DNA of 64,000 nucleotides from Pseudoalteromonas denitrificans DSM 6059 (GCF_900112265.1 NZ_FOLO01000009.1:86259-150258), one strand, 5' to 3'. Positions 19,342 to 29,990 are shown, counted from the first letter of the stretch. Numbers and translations are program-made. Notes: generated from the sequence alone by a model not told the origin.

Positions 19342-19599
19342 GGTTTACTGAATTTTGCCGTATATTTCAGTCACAGCATACATTTATACCAAGATATTAA
19401 ATGACTGAGCGAGCTGTTCTATTTGAGCATTTGATAACGACTTGGAATAAACGATTGGCGTAGCCCCTTGGGCTAGCCTAAAAATACCTACTGTGTGATC
19501 GCTATTCACTTAGAACAACTAAACTTCATTTCTTGCACCGAGATTAGTAATGTTTTCAGGCAGAACAGCACTCGTACTTTAAAGATAAACACAATTGAA
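19342..19599. repeat. Intergenic element with interspersed-repeat character (unproven)
   Basis: A 258-bp stretch between convergent genes with no ORF. It begins around 19383 with TTTATACCAAGATAT, a motif type that opens short interspersed repeats in some Alteromonadales. It contains a perfect small hairpin (TAGCCC-CTT-GGGCTA, about 19462) and is less A/T-rich than its surroundings. It may be a short interspersed or MITE-like remnant. Only one copy is visible in the window, so repeat status cannot be shown here. Confidence 0.3.
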
Positions 19600-19833
19600 T
19601 TATTCTTTAAAAAAATCTTGTTCGTTTGCTGCTAACATAGCTTCAACATCTTCAATCATATCTGGGCTGATTTCAGCATCCACTTTCATTGGAGAAGAAA
19701 TTTTATTATTTTCAAAAGACCACTCACCTAAATCAATTAGTTGGCAACGTTTAGAACAAAAAGGGCGATGTTCTGAGCTTTCGTTCCAGATAACATTAGT
19801 TTGGCAGGTTGGGCAGTTTACTTTTAATGTCAT
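19600..19833 (-). CDS. yacG: DNA gyrase inhibitor / zinc-ribbon protein YacG
   Basis: A 77-residue zinc-ribbon protein with the four cysteines visible (CPTCQ near residue 8 and FCSKRC near residue 28), followed by LIDLGEW as in other YacG. E. coli YacG binds GyrB and inhibits DNA gyrase. It is the last gene of the pilB-pilC-pilD-coaE-yacG run, an order shared with many gammaproteobacteria. Confidence 0.95.
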   Translation of the reverse strand: MTLKVNCPTCQTNVIWNESSEHRPFCSKRCQLIDLGEWSFENNKISSPMKVDAEISPDMIEDVEAMLAANEQDFFKE

Positions 19834-19906
19834 ATAAATCTCAGTTTTTCAATTGATAGAGTTGAAGTTTTAAGTAATGTGATTTTACCGTAAAAAAAGT
19901 AAAAAT

Positions 19907-20518
19907 TTAATGGTTCGAGTTAGCTAATTCTAAATAAGTTAAATGCAGTGCTTCAGCTTCTTGTTCTGTATACGATAATACTTGTGAGTTATTGAGTATA
20001 TCATCAGCTAGAGCCTGTTTTTGTTCTCTGGGCATTTGCGATGCAATGATACTTTTCACTTGCTCACTACTGACTTTATCTCTGGAAGTTGTTCTGTCTA
20101 TTTGTAGCGCTACAGGGACATCAATTAATAAAGTACGTTGGCAAAGTTTATCCAAATTATTTTCAAATAATAACGGTGCCACTAATATTACATATGGACT
20201 TTTAGCTTGTTCTAACTTTAAAGTGATCTGTGTTCTGATCATAGGGTGCATCAAATTATTGAGCCATATTTTTTGTTTTTCATCTTTAAATATGATTTCT
20301 CGTAGTTTAGCTCTATTTAATGTTTTGTCGGAATTTAGAATCCCTAAGCCGAAGTGAGCTGAAATTTTATTTAGGCCATCGGAGCCCAGAGCAACGACTT
20401 CTCTTGCAACAATGTCGGCATCTACAATTGTGATACCGATTTGTTCAAATTTAGAACTCACTGCTGACTTGCCGGAACCTATGCCCCCAGTTAACCCAAT
20501 AACGATACGCTTATGCAT
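19907..20518 (-). CDS. coaE: Dephospho-CoA kinase CoaE
   Basis: Final enzyme of coenzyme A synthesis, phosphorylating the 3'-hydroxyl of dephospho-CoA. It has 203 residues with a P-loop GLTGGIGSGKSAVS at residues 8-21, DADIVAREVV in the CoA-binding region, LMHPMIR, and the lid segment RTTSRDKVSSEQ. It lies between pilD (9 bp upstream) and yacG, consistent with a common transcript. Confidence 0.96.
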   Translation of the reverse strand: MHKRIVIGLTGGIGSGKSAVSSKFEQIGITIVDADIVAREVVALGSDGLNKISAHFGLGILNSDKTLNRAKLREIIFKDEKQKIWLNNLMHPMIRTQITLKLEQAKSPYVILVAPLLFENNLDKLCQRTLLIDVPVALQIDRTTSRDKVSSEQVKSIIASQMPREQKQALADDILNNSQVLSYTEQEAEALHLTYLELANSNH

Positions 20519-20527
20519 AAAATATAA

Positions 20528-21427
20528 TTAGCCTAATACAAGGTTAAAGTAGCTAGCTGAAATTTGTTCACCCCAAATTATGGCTATCCAGCCAGCAATC
20601 GCAATATAGGGTCCAAATGGGATAGGTGTTGCTTTATCTTTACCTTGAAGACTTAATAAGGTAATGCCAATAATAGCACCTACTAAGCTTGATAATAAAA
20701 TGATCATAGGTAAGGCTTGCCAGCCGAGTAATGCACCAAAAACGGCCATGAGTTTAAAGTCGCCATAACCCATGCCTTCCTTGCCCGTTACTAACTTAAA
20801 TACCCAATAAACAGACCAAAAACATAAATAACCAGCCGCTGCCCCTATGATAGCTTCTGTTGGTGTTATGGTTGTACCAAAAACTGCTGCTAGTAAAACA
20901 AACCATAACAGAGGTAAGGTGATTTGGTCAGGTAATAACATGTGATCAATATCAATAAATATTAATGCCACTAAAGCCCATGTTAGCAATAAATAAATAA
21001 AACAAATCGCTGTTGGGCCAAAAAAATGGGCAATTGTAATACTGGCAATGGCTGTTAATAACTCAATGCTAGGATAACGGATTGAAATTGAATTTTTACA
21101 ATTAGCACAGCGACCTTTTAAAAATAACCAACTTATAACGGGGATATTTTGCCAAGCTCTTATCTTACTTTTACATTTTGGGCAGGTTGATGCCGGAGTT
21201 GCTAAATTAAATACTGTTTGTTCTTGAGATTTACTTTCTTGTTTTAAGTCATCTGCTAATAATAATTTACACTCATGCTGCCATTCATTTTGCATCATGA
21301 CGGGTAAACGATAAATTACGACATTTAAAAAACTGCCAATTGATAAACTAATTAAAGTAACGGTAAATAAAAAAAACAAATGGTTTTGATTAAACGTTAA
21401 TACAATATTTTGAAATAAATTATCCAA
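20528..21427 (-). CDS. pilD: Prepilin peptidase / N-methyltransferase PilD
   Basis: Inner-membrane aspartyl protease that cleaves prepilin leaders after glycine and methylates the new N-terminal phenylalanine. Type II secretion pseudopilins are also substrates. The 299 residues have about eight membrane segments. The cytoplasmic zinc-binding cysteines are present (CPKCKSKIRAW and GRCANCKNS), as are both catalytic aspartate motifs (FIDIDHMLLPDQ and GYGDFKLMAVFG). Its start overlaps the pilC stop by 8 bp, so it is translated with pilC. Confidence 0.96.
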   Translation of the reverse strand: MDNLFQNIVLTFNQNHLFFLFTVTLISLSIGSFLNVVIYRLPVMMQNEWQHECKLLLADDLKQESKSQEQTVFNLATPASTCPKCKSKIRAWQNIPVISWLFLKGRCANCKNSISIRYPSIELLTAIASITIAHFFGPTAICFIYLLLTWALVALIFIDIDHMLLPDQITLPLLWFVLLAAVFGTTITPTEAIIGAAAGYLCFWSVYWVFKLVTGKEGMGYGDFKLMAVFGALLGWQALPMIILLSSLVGAIIGITLLSLQGKDKATPIPFGPYIAIAGWIAIIWGEQISASYFNLVLG

Positions 21428-22655
21428 CTACAGCTCCTAATTGGAATATTGGTAAATACATGGCAATGATCAGACCACCCACTAAAACCCCTAAAACAGC
21501 CATGATTAAAGGTTCTAATAAGCTTGATAAGCCATCAACGGCATCATCTACCTCAGCCTCATATATATTAGCTACTTTTTCTAACATGCTATCTAACGAA
21601 CCTGACTCTTCACCTATCGCAACCATTTGTATTACCATAGAAGGAAACACATTTGAATTTCTCATAGCGAAATTCATTTGGTTACCAGAGCTTACTTCTG
21701 CTTTTATTTCTAAAATGGCATCACGGTAGACTGCATTACCTGATGCCCCAGCTGCAGAGTTTAGCGCTTCAACTAAAGGTACGCCTGCTGCAAAAGTAGT
21801 TGAAAGCGTACGCGCATATCGTGCAACCGCTGCTTTATTTAAGATAGGGCCTATAACGGGAATTTTTAAAATGGCTTTATCTGTATTATCCCTGACATTT
21901 TTACTTCCTCTATGGGCTTGTCTAAACGCATAACCACCAGCCCATAATGCACCTAATACAACCCACCAATATTCTTGCATAAAATTAGATATACCAATAA
22001 CAAATAAGGTAAAGGCTGGTAATTCGGCACCAAATCCAGCAAAGATATCTTGGAACTGGGGAACAACAAATATTAATAAGATAGAAGTTACAATTGCGGC
22101 AATAAGCAGTACGGCAATAGGGTAAAACATGGCTTTTTTAATTTTTGACTTAAGTGCTTCCGTTTTTTCTTTATATATGGCAACACGGTCAAAAATGCGA
22201 TCTAAAGCACCAGATGTTTCACCTGATTCAACTAAGTCACAATATAAATCATCAAAATATAAAGGATGTTTTCGAAGGCTATCACTTAAGGGTTGGCCTG
22301 CTTTTATCTCTGCTCCAATATTTGTCGTTAATTTTTTTACTGATTTTTTTTCAGCCCCTGATCCTATCATTTCTATGGCTTGTACAAGCGGCACACCCGC
22401 TAAAAGCATAGTCGCAATTTGACGTGTTAAAAGGGCGATGTCTTTGGCGGTTATTTTAGGATCAGATGATAAACCTAAAAAAGGTTTTGCTTTCTTTTTA
22501 ACTTTTGAAGGCACAATACCTTGTTGTCTTAAGCGTGCTTTTACTCTTGAAAGGCTATCTTCACTCATTTCACCTTCGAGTTTTTTACCTCTGTTATTTA
22601 CGCCTATCCATTGGTAAACATCTTGTTCAACTGTTTTTGCTTTTTTTGCGGCCAT
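21420..22655 (-). CDS. pilC: Type IV pilus inner-membrane platform protein PilC
   Basis: Platform protein that couples PilB rotation to pilin insertion. The 411 residues contain two GspF domains, each with a short membrane-associated repeat (LARQIATMLLAGVPLVQA-type beginning at about residue 85, and ARYARTLSTTFAAGVPLVEAL in the second half) and three membrane helices. It also has the SGETSGALDRIFDRVA and IGEESGSLDSMLEKVA signatures. It lies between pilB and pilD. Confidence 0.96.
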   Translation of the reverse strand: MAAKKAKTVEQDVYQWIGVNNRGKKLEGEMSEDSLSRVKARLRQQGIVPSKVKKKAKPFLGLSSDPKITAKDIALLTRQIATMLLAGVPLVQAIEMIGSGAEKKSVKKLTTNIGAEIKAGQPLSDSLRKHPLYFDDLYCDLVESGETSGALDRIFDRVAIYKEKTEALKSKIKKAMFYPIAVLLIAAIVTSILLIFVVPQFQDIFAGFGAELPAFTLFVIGISNFMQEYWWVVLGALWAGGYAFRQAHRGSKNVRDNTDKAILKIPVIGPILNKAAVARYARTLSTTFAAGVPLVEALNSAAGASGNAVYRDAILEIKAEVSSGNQMNFAMRNSNVFPSMVIQMVAIGEESGSLDSMLEKVANIYEAEVDDAVDGLSSLLEPLIMAVLGVLVGGLIIAMYLPIFQLGAVVG

Positions 22656-22741
22656 AATATCGTTTAACTCTTTTACTTTGAACTAATAAATATAGCTCTT
22701 TTTAGATACTTATACGAGACGAGCATTAACTTAGACTTAAA

Positions 22742-24424
22742 TTAAAAGCTCGTTACTCGGTTTATTTCTACCAAGCTTGTAATGCCTGTTGCCGCTTTAA
22801 TTAAGCCTGAACGCCTTAAGTTATTAACGCCTTCACTGGTTGCTGCTTCTGCAATTTCCAGTGAGTTACCATTTCTCATAATAATTTGTGCAATACCTGG
22901 TGTAATAGGCATCACTTCGTAAATACCTACTCGACCTTTGTAACCTTCAGTACAATGTTCACATCCTATTGCTTTAAATAATTTAAGTGTCGGTATATCA
23001 TCTTCTGTATACCCTAATTTTAAAAGTTCTTCCTGAGGTAATTGTTCTGGCTCTTTACAATGATGGCATAAGCGCCTTGCAAGGCGCTGTGCAATAATGA
23101 GCGTCACTGAACTTGCTATATTGTATGAAGGAACACCCATATTCATTAAACGAGTAAGTGTTTCAGGTGCTGAGTTTGTATGTAAAGTTGATAATACTAA
23201 ATGCCCGGTTTGTGCAGCCTTTATAGATATTTCGGCAGTTTCAAGGTCACGTATTTCACCTACCATAACAACATCGGGATCTTGTCGTAAAAAAGCACGC
23301 AGTGCATTGGCAAAGGTCATATCAGCGCGTACATTTATTTGAACTTGATTTATACCCACTAAATTAATTTCTACAGGATCCTCTGCTGTTGAAATATTTC
23401 GCTCCGGTTTGTTTAAAATGTTTAAACCTGTATACAAAGATACAGTTTTACCTGAGCCAGTAGGACCTGTGACTAATATCATGCCTTGAGGTTGTGCCAA
23501 AGCAGCTAAATACAGCTCTTTTTGCTTAGGATCGTAACCCAGTACATCTATCCCTAACATGGCACTAGATGAGTCTAAAATACGCATTACTACTTTTTCG
23601 CCCCATAAAGTAGGCAAGGTACTGACACGAAAATCTATGCTTTTCTTTTTATTTATTTTAAGTTTTATTCTGCCATCTTGTGGTTTACGTTTTTCGGCCA
23701 AATCCATTTGTGACATTACTTTTATGCGGGCTGATATTCTACTTTCTAAGCCGATTGGCGGGTTTGCTATTTCGTGTAATACACCATCAATTCTAAAACG
23801 AATGCGATATAAATGCTCATAGGGTTCAAAATGTAAATCTGACGCGCCGCGTTTAATGGCATCCATCAAAATTTTATTGATATAAACTATGATGGGCGCA
23901 TCGTCTTCTTTAGTCTCTTCATCTGAGGATGGCTCATCTCCAGCTTCCGATACACCACTTAACTCTGCTAATTGTGCGTCAGTTAATTCCAATGCAGAAC
24001 TGGTATCAAATAAAGACTCTATGGCAAGTTCTAGTTGATCATAACTTACAACTATCACTTCACTTTGCATGCCAGTATTAAATTCATAATCTTCAAAGGC
24101 ATCAAAATTAGTTGGATCGCTGGTTGCTAAATAAAGAGTCTTTCCTTTAACTGAAATAGGTAATACATGATGCTTTTTGATTAACTTTTCATTTAATATT
24201 TTTTCGTCTGGTAATAAACGGTTATCAAAATCTGTTAAATCTAAATAAGGAGCATGAAATAATTGCGAAGCTCTTAATGCTAAATCAGTGGCTGTTAAGT
24301 CTGACTCCCTGCAAATTAGCTCGGCGACTGAAATATTGTCAGTATTGCCTGCTTTACTGATTTTATCAAAATCAAGTACACCTAAGTGAACTAATTTACG
24401 TATTAATGGAGAGTTTATTAACAT
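22742..24424 (-). CDS. pilB: Type IV pilus assembly ATPase PilB
   Basis: Hexameric ATPase that powers pilus extension. The 560 residues comprise an N-terminal MshEN-type domain ([22 protein letters not shown]) and the secretion ATPase core. Walker A is [14 protein letters not shown], followed by the Asp and His boxes and [19 protein letters not shown] zinc-binding tetracysteine (CHHC ... CEHC) lies near the C-terminus. The order pilB-pilC-pilD is standard. It is separated from the upstream pilins by a terminator at 24596-24636, so it probably has its own promoter. Confidence 0.96.
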   Translation of the reverse strand: MLINSPLIRKLVHLGVLDFDKISKAGNTDNISVAELICRESDLTATDLALRASQLFHAPYLDLTDFDNRLLPDEKILNEKLIKKHHVLPISVKGKTLYLATSDPTNFDAFEDYEFNTGMQSEVIVVSYDQLELAIESLFDTSSALELTDAQLAELSGVSEAGDEPSSDEETKEDDAPIIVYINKILMDAIKRGASDLHFEPYEHLYRIRFRIDGVLHEIANPPIGLESRISARIKVMSQMDLAEKRKPQDGRIKLKINKKKSIDFRVSTLPTLWGEKVVMRILDSSSAMLGIDVLGYDPKQKELYLAALAQPQGMILVTGPTGSGKTVSLYTGLNILNKPERNISTAEDPVEINLVGINQVQINVRADMTFANALRAFLRQDPDVVMVGEIRDLETAEISIKAAQTGHLVLSTLHTNSAPETLTRLMNMGVPSYNIASSVTLIIAQRLARRLCHHCKEPEQLPQEELLKLGYTEDDIPTLKLFKAIGCEHCTEGYKGRVGIYEVMPITPGIAQIIMRNGNSLEIAEAATSEGVNNLRRSGLIKAATGITSLVEINRVTSF

Positions 24425-24595
24425 TTTTATCGATAATTATTTAAATAATATTCATCTATCTATTTCAATAGATAAACCCACTTAAGTCAATAAAAATGAA
24501 TGCAAAATTAGATGTTAAATCAGATTTTTTTAATTGAAGTTTTTAATTAAGTTAAAACTAATGATTTAGGTCGACAGTAATTTAAAAATTTAAAT

Positions 24596-24636
24596 ATAAA
24601 AAAGCCTTCACCCTTAGTATCTTTAAATGAAGGCTT
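24596..24636 (-). terminator. Rho-independent terminator after the first pilin gene
   Basis: On the minus strand AAGCCTTCA and TGAAGGCTT form a perfect 9-bp stem followed by six T residues. It lies about 57 bp beyond the stop of the pilin gene ending at 24693 and insulates it from pilB. Confidence 0.85.
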
Positions 24637-24692
24637 GTTTTTATAATTTATTATCTATAAATTATAAAATAGTACATCACAATAGCTAAACC

Positions 24693-25115
24693 TTAGACTT
24701 CAGTACAGCCCTGAGGTGTATAACTGCTATCCCAAGTTGCGGGTCGGTTAGCAATATTACAACTCCATATACCTGTAGCTACGTCTCTGACTAAATTTAT
24801 ATTAGCGCCACTAACGGGAGTGCTACCTTGAACTATTCCGGTGATAGTTGTTGCTGTCAAGCTGTGGCTTGCACATGATCGCGCTGAGGCAACATTTATG
24901 CCTGCAAGATTTCCCGCGGCGGTTGGTGGCGTGCCTGCATTAGCTTTTATTTCAAATAAAAGTGTACCTGATTGTATTTCTTTATAACATGCTGATACAT
25001 CAGATTTAGCAACATAGCTTTGATATTCAGGTAAAGCGACTGCGGCCAGTATACCAATAATGGCAACTACTATCATGAGCTCTATTAAGGTAAAACCGTT
25101 CATTAATTTTTTCAT
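24693..25115 (-). CDS. Type IV pilin (PilA-like), copy 1
   Basis: A 140-residue prepilin. The ATG at 25115 gives the short leader MKKLMNG followed by the cleavage site before [20 protein letters not shown]. Starting eight codons further up would give an atypical leader. After the N-terminal helix the globular part has four cysteines (ACYKE, ARSCAS, WSCN and QGCTEV). It is similar to the next pilin in the CYKE segment, the TATTI-GI region and the C-terminal GC motif, so the two are tandem paralogues. Processing would be by the PilD encoded nearby. Confidence 0.93.
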   Translation of the reverse strand: MKKLMNGFTLIELMIVVAIIGILAAVALPEYQSYVAKSDVSACYKEIQSGTLLFEIKANAGTPPTAAGNLAGINVASARSCASHSLTATTITGIVQGSTPVSGANINLVRDVATGIWSCNIANRPATWDSSYTPQGCTEV

Positions 25116-25137
25116 AAAAGAACTACCTATTACATAC

Positions 25138-25168
25138 AAAAAAAGCCCATAAAATTATGAGCTTTTTT
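25138..25168 (-). terminator. Terminator between pilin copies 1 and 2
   Basis: On the minus strand AAAAAAGCTCATAA and TTATGGGCTTTTTTT form a stem (one G-T pair) ending in a T-run, directly after the stop of the pilin at 25189. It indicates that the two pilins are separate transcripts. Confidence 0.75.
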
Positions 25169-25188
25169 CAATAAGTATTCGCTTAAAA

Positions 25189-25611
25189 TTACACGCCAGT
25201 ACAACCTTTAGGCATCATGTCATCAGGTGCATCAGAAGTACAAGCCCATACACCATCTGCAGCATTACGGGTTAAAGTCATTTTTTTACCATCTACGGCA
25301 GCCGCACCTTTAATTGTGCCCACTATAGTTGTTGCCGTTACTGCATGTGCAGTACAGGCTTTCGCTTCAGGTAAACCGATAGCAGGACCATCTACTAATA
25401 AAGCTGACTGTCCTGAAACGGTTAATACTTCAAATTTGGTTTGTCCGGGTACAATTTCTTTATAACAGGCACTTACTTGAGAGCCTGCGGTATAGTTTTG
25501 GTACTGAGGTAGTGCTACGGCTGCTAAAATACCGATAATTGCAACTACAATCATTAATTCAATGAGTGTAAAACCTTTTTGAGCTCTTTGATTCAATTTC
25601 ACATTTTGCAT
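25189..25611 (-). CDS. Type IV pilin (PilA-like), copy 2
   Basis: A 140-residue prepilin with leader [13 protein letters not shown] and cleavage before [20 protein letters not shown]. The mature globular domain has four cysteines (ACYKE, KACTAH, WACTS and KGCTGV) in the same order as copy 1. The ribosome-binding site GTTAGGAGA is nearly identical to that of the pilin at 26220-26672, which points to a shared ancestral upstream region. It probably encodes a major or minor type IV pilin; which one cannot be decided from sequence. Confidence 0.93.
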   Translation of the reverse strand: MQNVKLNQRAQKGFTLIELMIVVAIIGILAAVALPQYQNYTAGSQVSACYKEIVPGQTKFEVLTVSGQSALLVDGPAIGLPEAKACTAHAVTATTIVGTIKGAAAVDGKKMTLTRNAADGVWACTSDAPDDMMPKGCTGV

Positions 25612-26145
25612 GATACTCTCCTAACGGGGGTTGGGGCTAAAATGAGTTAAGTTAATTTAAACTAACTATTTTATTAATCGCACAATATTTAACTTAAATA
25701 AGCTATCTTGAATTTTGAACATAGCTTGGTTGTTTTTTGCGCGTTTATTTCAGTATAGTTAACATTTTTGATTGGGAAAGTCGGGTTTTAAATATTTTAT
25801 TTGATTCAGAGCTAACTCTTTGAAATAGATAAAATGAAAATTTCATTTTTTTATTTTATTTTATTTTATCTTATCTACTCGGTGATGAGCACTACTGGAT
25901 TTGGAGAGTTTAGTAAATTAGCGTTACTTAGCTGATTTATAAATTTTTATTTAATGAGGTTTGTTTTTTTGGTTAATTAAATCAAGCTATTGTGGTGTTT
26001 GTTGTAAATAGGGGGGTGAGTAGATTTTGTAGGGGGATAGTTAAGTGTGTGTTGTTTTATGTGTTCTCTGAAGCTGATATGGCTTTTTAAATTAAACTTC
26101 ATAAAATTGGTTAAAGTGCATTTATATAATCTAGGCCTAGCTCAA
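25612..26145. other. Gene-free A/T-rich region upstream of pilin copy 2
   Basis: More than 500 bp with no convincing ORF. It includes a short hairpin AAAATGAAAATTTCATTTT (about 25831), just under four copies of a TTATT pentamer (25851-25870), two G-runs near 26010-26035, and the palindrome CTAGGCCTAG (26131-26140). It presumably holds the promoter of the pilin starting at 25611; no confident -35/-10 or sigma54 site was found. Confidence 0.5.
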
Positions 26146-26209
26146 AGTTATTTACCTTTTTTAAAAGGCTTTTAAAAAAGGTAAATAACAAAGTTATTTA
26201 CCTTTTTAT
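26146..26209 (-). terminator. Triple-arm terminator structure after pilin copy 3
   Basis: The arm GTTATTTACCTTTTT occurs twice, flanking one copy of its complement AAAAAGGTAAATAAC. The central arm can pair with either partner, giving two mutually exclusive hairpins. On the minus strand the first hairpin ends in six T residues just past the pilin stop at 26220, so it should terminate that transcript. Confidence 0.75.
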
Positions 26210-26219
26210 ATGGCGAGTA

Positions 26220-26672
26220 TTAACACTCTAACCATTGTGTAGTTGCAGCACATACATCAGTGCCACCTGATGTGGCTATTCCCCATGTAATTCGAGTCGC
26301 ACCAACTACAGGAGTTAATTGTATTGTTTCAGCAGTACCATCACCATCAAGGTCACCTAAAGTAAGGTCTACTACGCCATCTACTACCGCAGTAACAGTA
26401 CCGTCTACAGCTGGTATACGTTCCGCACCAGCGTCACATGGTGTTAATATGCCGCCATTTACCTGTGAACAAAGCGCAACTGCAGTTTTATAAACATTAG
26501 CGCCGTTTGCAATACCTTGCGCTGTAGAGCTTCTTGTGTAATCTCTGTATTGCGGTAATGCAATGCCAGCAAGAATACCGATGATCGCTACTACTATCAT
26601 TAATTCAATTAGTGTAAAGCCTTTTTGGCTTTTTTGGATTTGTGCTGTTTGTTTTAAATTCATATTTTGCAT
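26220..26672 (-). CDS. Type IV pilin-like protein with a DxDxDG calcium-type loop, copy 3
   Basis: A 150-residue prepilin: long leader of 18 residues ending SQKG, then [20 protein letters not shown]. The globular domain differs from copies 1 and 2. It has cysteines at 68, 79, 141 and 150, and at 107-115 a DLDGDGTAE segment that matches an EF-hand-like or FG-GAP-type calcium loop. The C-terminal Cys141...Cys150 would form the usual D-loop disulphide. A GTTAGGAGA ribosome-binding site precedes it. It lies between nadC and the other pilins; a PilA or minor pilin role is inferred from the leader and locus. Confidence 0.9.
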   Translation of the reverse strand: MQNMNLKQTAQIQKSQKGFTLIELMIVVAIIGILAGIALPQYRDYTRSSTAQGIANGANVYKTAVALCSQVNGGILTPCDAGAERIPAVDGTVTAVVDGVVDLTLGDLDGDGTAETIQLTPVVGATRITWGIATSGGTDVCAATTQWLEC

Positions 26673-27077
26673 TGTTAATCTCCTAACAGGGGCTCAAATA
26701 AATAAACAATTTGAAACTTATGTTCGCTTGTTGATTGTTTATTTAACTTGTTTAGTTCAATTGTTTTTCAGTTTTCTTTTCTATATAAAACATGACTCGT
26801 TATGCATGTTTTATTTTTAAAGATAAAAACGTATTTTTGAATTTTATAGAGCTCCTTTCAAATTCAGCTATACAGATGAAAAATAAATTGAGTTACATTT
26901 ATTATTATCTTTTGATTAAAAAACAAACAGAAAACAAACGTAAAAATCAACTCTTTTTCATTAGCTTACACATCATGTCCCACTAACTGGACTCGATGCT
27001 AACACGCTCGATTTTAGATTGGTAGCTTATTAGTTACCTTTTTATAACAAAAGTGAATTTCAAGTCTAAATTACCAG
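26673..27077. other. Gene-free region between nadC and pilin copy 3
   Basis: About 400 bp, A/T-rich, no coding potential that resembles a protein. It must contain the promoter of the pilin whose start is at 26672. No clear consensus promoter was identified. Confidence 0.5.
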
Positions 27078-27122
27078 TAAAAGTATTGATTTTAATGTTT
27101 TAAACATCAAAACCAATACTTT
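27078..27122 (-). terminator. Long hairpin terminator after nadC
   Basis: AAAGTATTGATTTTAATG and its near-complement CATCAAAACCAATACTTT pair over 18 positions with two mismatches (16 matched), with a short TTTTAAA-type loop. It is placed about 45 bp beyond the nadC stop on the minus strand. The stem is A/T-rich and ends in TTTTAC. Confidence 0.65.
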
Positions 27123-27164
27123 ATGCTTGGTTAGGCGTGGAGTTATTAGTCTAATACTTTACCA

Positions 27165-28076
<912 letters not shown>

Positions 28077-28150
28077 TTAGGGTGATATTTAATTTAAGTT
28101 GAATCTTCGATTATGCTGAAATTTTACTTGTATAGCCATATGACTTCAAG

Positions 28151-29050
28151 TTAAGGATTTTCTGGTTTTTGAGCTTTGTTACTTTTGATTTGGTATAAAG
28201 ACTTCGCGTTTGTATAGCTAATTGCTTGCCAAATTGTTTTTTTTAAATTTAAATCTAAATAACTTTGCCAAAGTGCGGCGTAGCTTTTACTGAATAAACA
28301 TAAAGGAAAGTTGCTGGCGAGCATAACGCGTTTAAAACTTAAGCTTTTAATTAAGTAAGTGATCACTTCTTGCAACCAATCTTGCTTGTATTGCCTATTA
28401 TTCATTTCCCAGCCTGAGCATTTTATATAAATGTTAGAGTGATTTGATAAAACGCCAATAGCTTGTTGCCAATCTATATAGTTATTTTCACATACTAAAC
28501 CACAGTGATTAATCACTAAGGTTAAATTGGGTATTTGGTGTGCATATTCTGCCAGCTGTTGAGTCGCTTTAATATTGTTTAGTTCAAACTGGGCTTCAAA
28601 TATTAGGTTGTTCGATGCGAGTAACTTTAAATTATGAATGAGGTTTTTTGAGAATAACAAATCAATATCATCACCCTCCATTATATGACGAATTCCTATT
28701 AAGGCAGGTGTAGCTTGTTTTTTTAAACTGAGTAGTTGTATTGAGAATTCAGCTAGGGGCAAGGTCATATCAATGAAAGAAATAGCTTTAAAGGGAGTAT
28801 GGCGAATACTTTTATTTAAAAAGTTAATTTCTTCAACGGGGTAATCATTATTAAAACCAGCCTCAATATGTATTATGCCTTCAAGTGTGAAATTATCATT
28901 TAATATTAAATTGTGTTCGTTGAAGTTTTTTTGAATTATATGTTTATCAGGCCAATAAGGGGGATTTTGATTTTTTAACCAGTGATATTGACCTTGGCTT
29001 AAATCAAAAAAATGTAGATGAGGGTCTATTATTTTATGTTGCATACGCAT
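28151..29050 (-). CDS. Amidohydrolase-family (COG3618-like) metal-dependent hydrolase
   Basis: A 299-residue TIM-barrel hydrolase of the amidohydrolase 2 group, which contains sugar-lactone hydrolases such as L-fuconolactonase. The N-terminal IIDPHLHFFDLSQGQYHWL carries the HxH metal ligands. VINHCGLVCENN and RVMLASNFPLC (where many members have GSDWP) mark later strands. The last of these lacks the usual aspartate, so activity is uncertain. An ATG two codons downstream is equally possible as start. It lies 130 bp downstream of an SDR gene on the same strand. The substrate is not determinable from sequence. Confidence 0.72.
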   Translation of the reverse strand: MRMQHKIIDPHLHFFDLSQGQYHWLKNQNPPYWPDKHIIQKNFNEHNLILNDNFTLEGIIHIEAGFNNDYPVEEINFLNKSIRHTPFKAISFIDMTLPLAEFSIQLLSLKKQATPALIGIRHIMEGDDIDLLFSKNLIHNLKLLASNNLIFEAQFELNNIKATQQLAEYAHQIPNLTLVINHCGLVCENNYIDWQQAIGVLSNHSNIYIKCSGWEMNNRQYKQDWLQEVITYLIKSLSFKRVMLASNFPLCLFSKSYAALWQSYLDLNLKKTIWQAISYTNAKSLYQIKSNKAQKPENP

Positions 29051-29180
29051 AATTATTTCAACTATTTAATATGAATTATCAGATTCACCTTGAAATCAGC
29101 CCCTTTCATCAAAAAGTTTTAAATGACACGTTATTTTGATTGTTGAGTTATCAATAAGGCTAAATATACAGGGGCAATCA

Positions 29181-29909
29181 TTATTGTGTTGTATATCCAC
29201 CATCAATGACTTGCAAACTACCCGTTATAAATTGTGATTCATCACTTGCTAAAAAGGCCACTAAGTTGGCAACTTCTTCTGGTCGACCTAATCGGCCCAA
29301 AGGTTGAAGTGCTGCTTCTTCAGCATGAATTTGTTTTTTATTGGCTCCTGACTTTTCACAGTAGTTATCAATTGCTTTATGGTAAAGCGGTGTTTCTATT
29401 GTTCCGGGGCAAACTGCATTGGCACGAATATTATATGCTGCGTAATCAAGTGCTGTTGTTTTAGCGATTGATGCTAAAGAGGCCTTTGATAAGTTATAAG
29501 CAAACGAGTTTTGTTTTGCAATTATGGCCTGATCTGATGAAATTAAAATAATAGAACCTGATTTTTGTTGTTTCATTGTGGGCAAACAGGCTTTTATTGA
29601 GGCATAAGCTCCTTTTACATTAAGCGCAAAAACCTTATCTAAATCATCTTCTGTTGTATTTTCTATCGTGGCCGAAAAGTGAATGCCTGCGTTAGATATA
29701 AGGACATCAATTTGCTGTGTTTGCTGAATGATATTGTTAATCGCATTTATTACTTGAGGCACTTTACTAATATCACAATGAATAAATTCACCAATATCAC
29801 TTTTTGAGATATCTAAATTGAAGACTTGATAGTCTTGATTTAATAATTTTTCCACTATGGCTAAGCCTATGCCTTTTGAGCCACCTGTCACAACTGCTAT
29901 TTTTTTCAT
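29181..29909 (-). CDS. Short-chain dehydrogenase/reductase
   Basis: A 242-residue classical SDR. The NAD(P)-binding TGGSKGIG lies at residues 8-15, NAG at 73-75, and the catalytic YNLSK (Y138, K142) with the serine in ISSDQA near 124-126. The PG-motif AVCPGTIETPLY and the C-terminal ITGSLQVIDGGYT are typical. The ion NLDIS after the second strand suggests NAD preference. It is upstream of a lactonase-like amidohydrolase on the same strand, which would fit sugar oxidation (sugar to lactone to acid). That pathway is inference. Confidence 0.82.
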   Translation of the reverse strand: MKKIAVVTGGSKGIGLAIVEKLLNQDYQVFNLDISKSDIGEFIHCDISKVPQVINAINNIIQQTQQIDVLISNAGIHFSATIENTTEDDLDKVFALNVKGAYASIKACLPTMKQQKSGSIILISSDQAIIAKQNSFAYNLSKASLASIAKTTALDYAAYNIRANAVCPGTIETPLYHKAIDNYCEKSGANKKQIHAEEAALQPLGRLGRPEEVANLVAFLASDESQFITGSLQVIDGGYTTQ

Positions 29910-29990
29910 GATAAATACTTAATTTAAGACACTTAAAAAGGAATATTTATAATATAAAATATTCCTAGGATTTAAAGTTGCGCTGGTAAA

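Noticed and set aside
25851..25870. TTATT pentamer run as a phase-variation repeat or CRISPR-like array
   Set aside because: Fewer than four units in an A/T-rich gap; no spacers, and too short to slip often.
28151..29909. Naming the amidohydrolase and SDR as L-fucose pathway enzymes
   Set aside because: Both belong to broad families and no substrate-specific residue can be recognised; kept as family-level calls.
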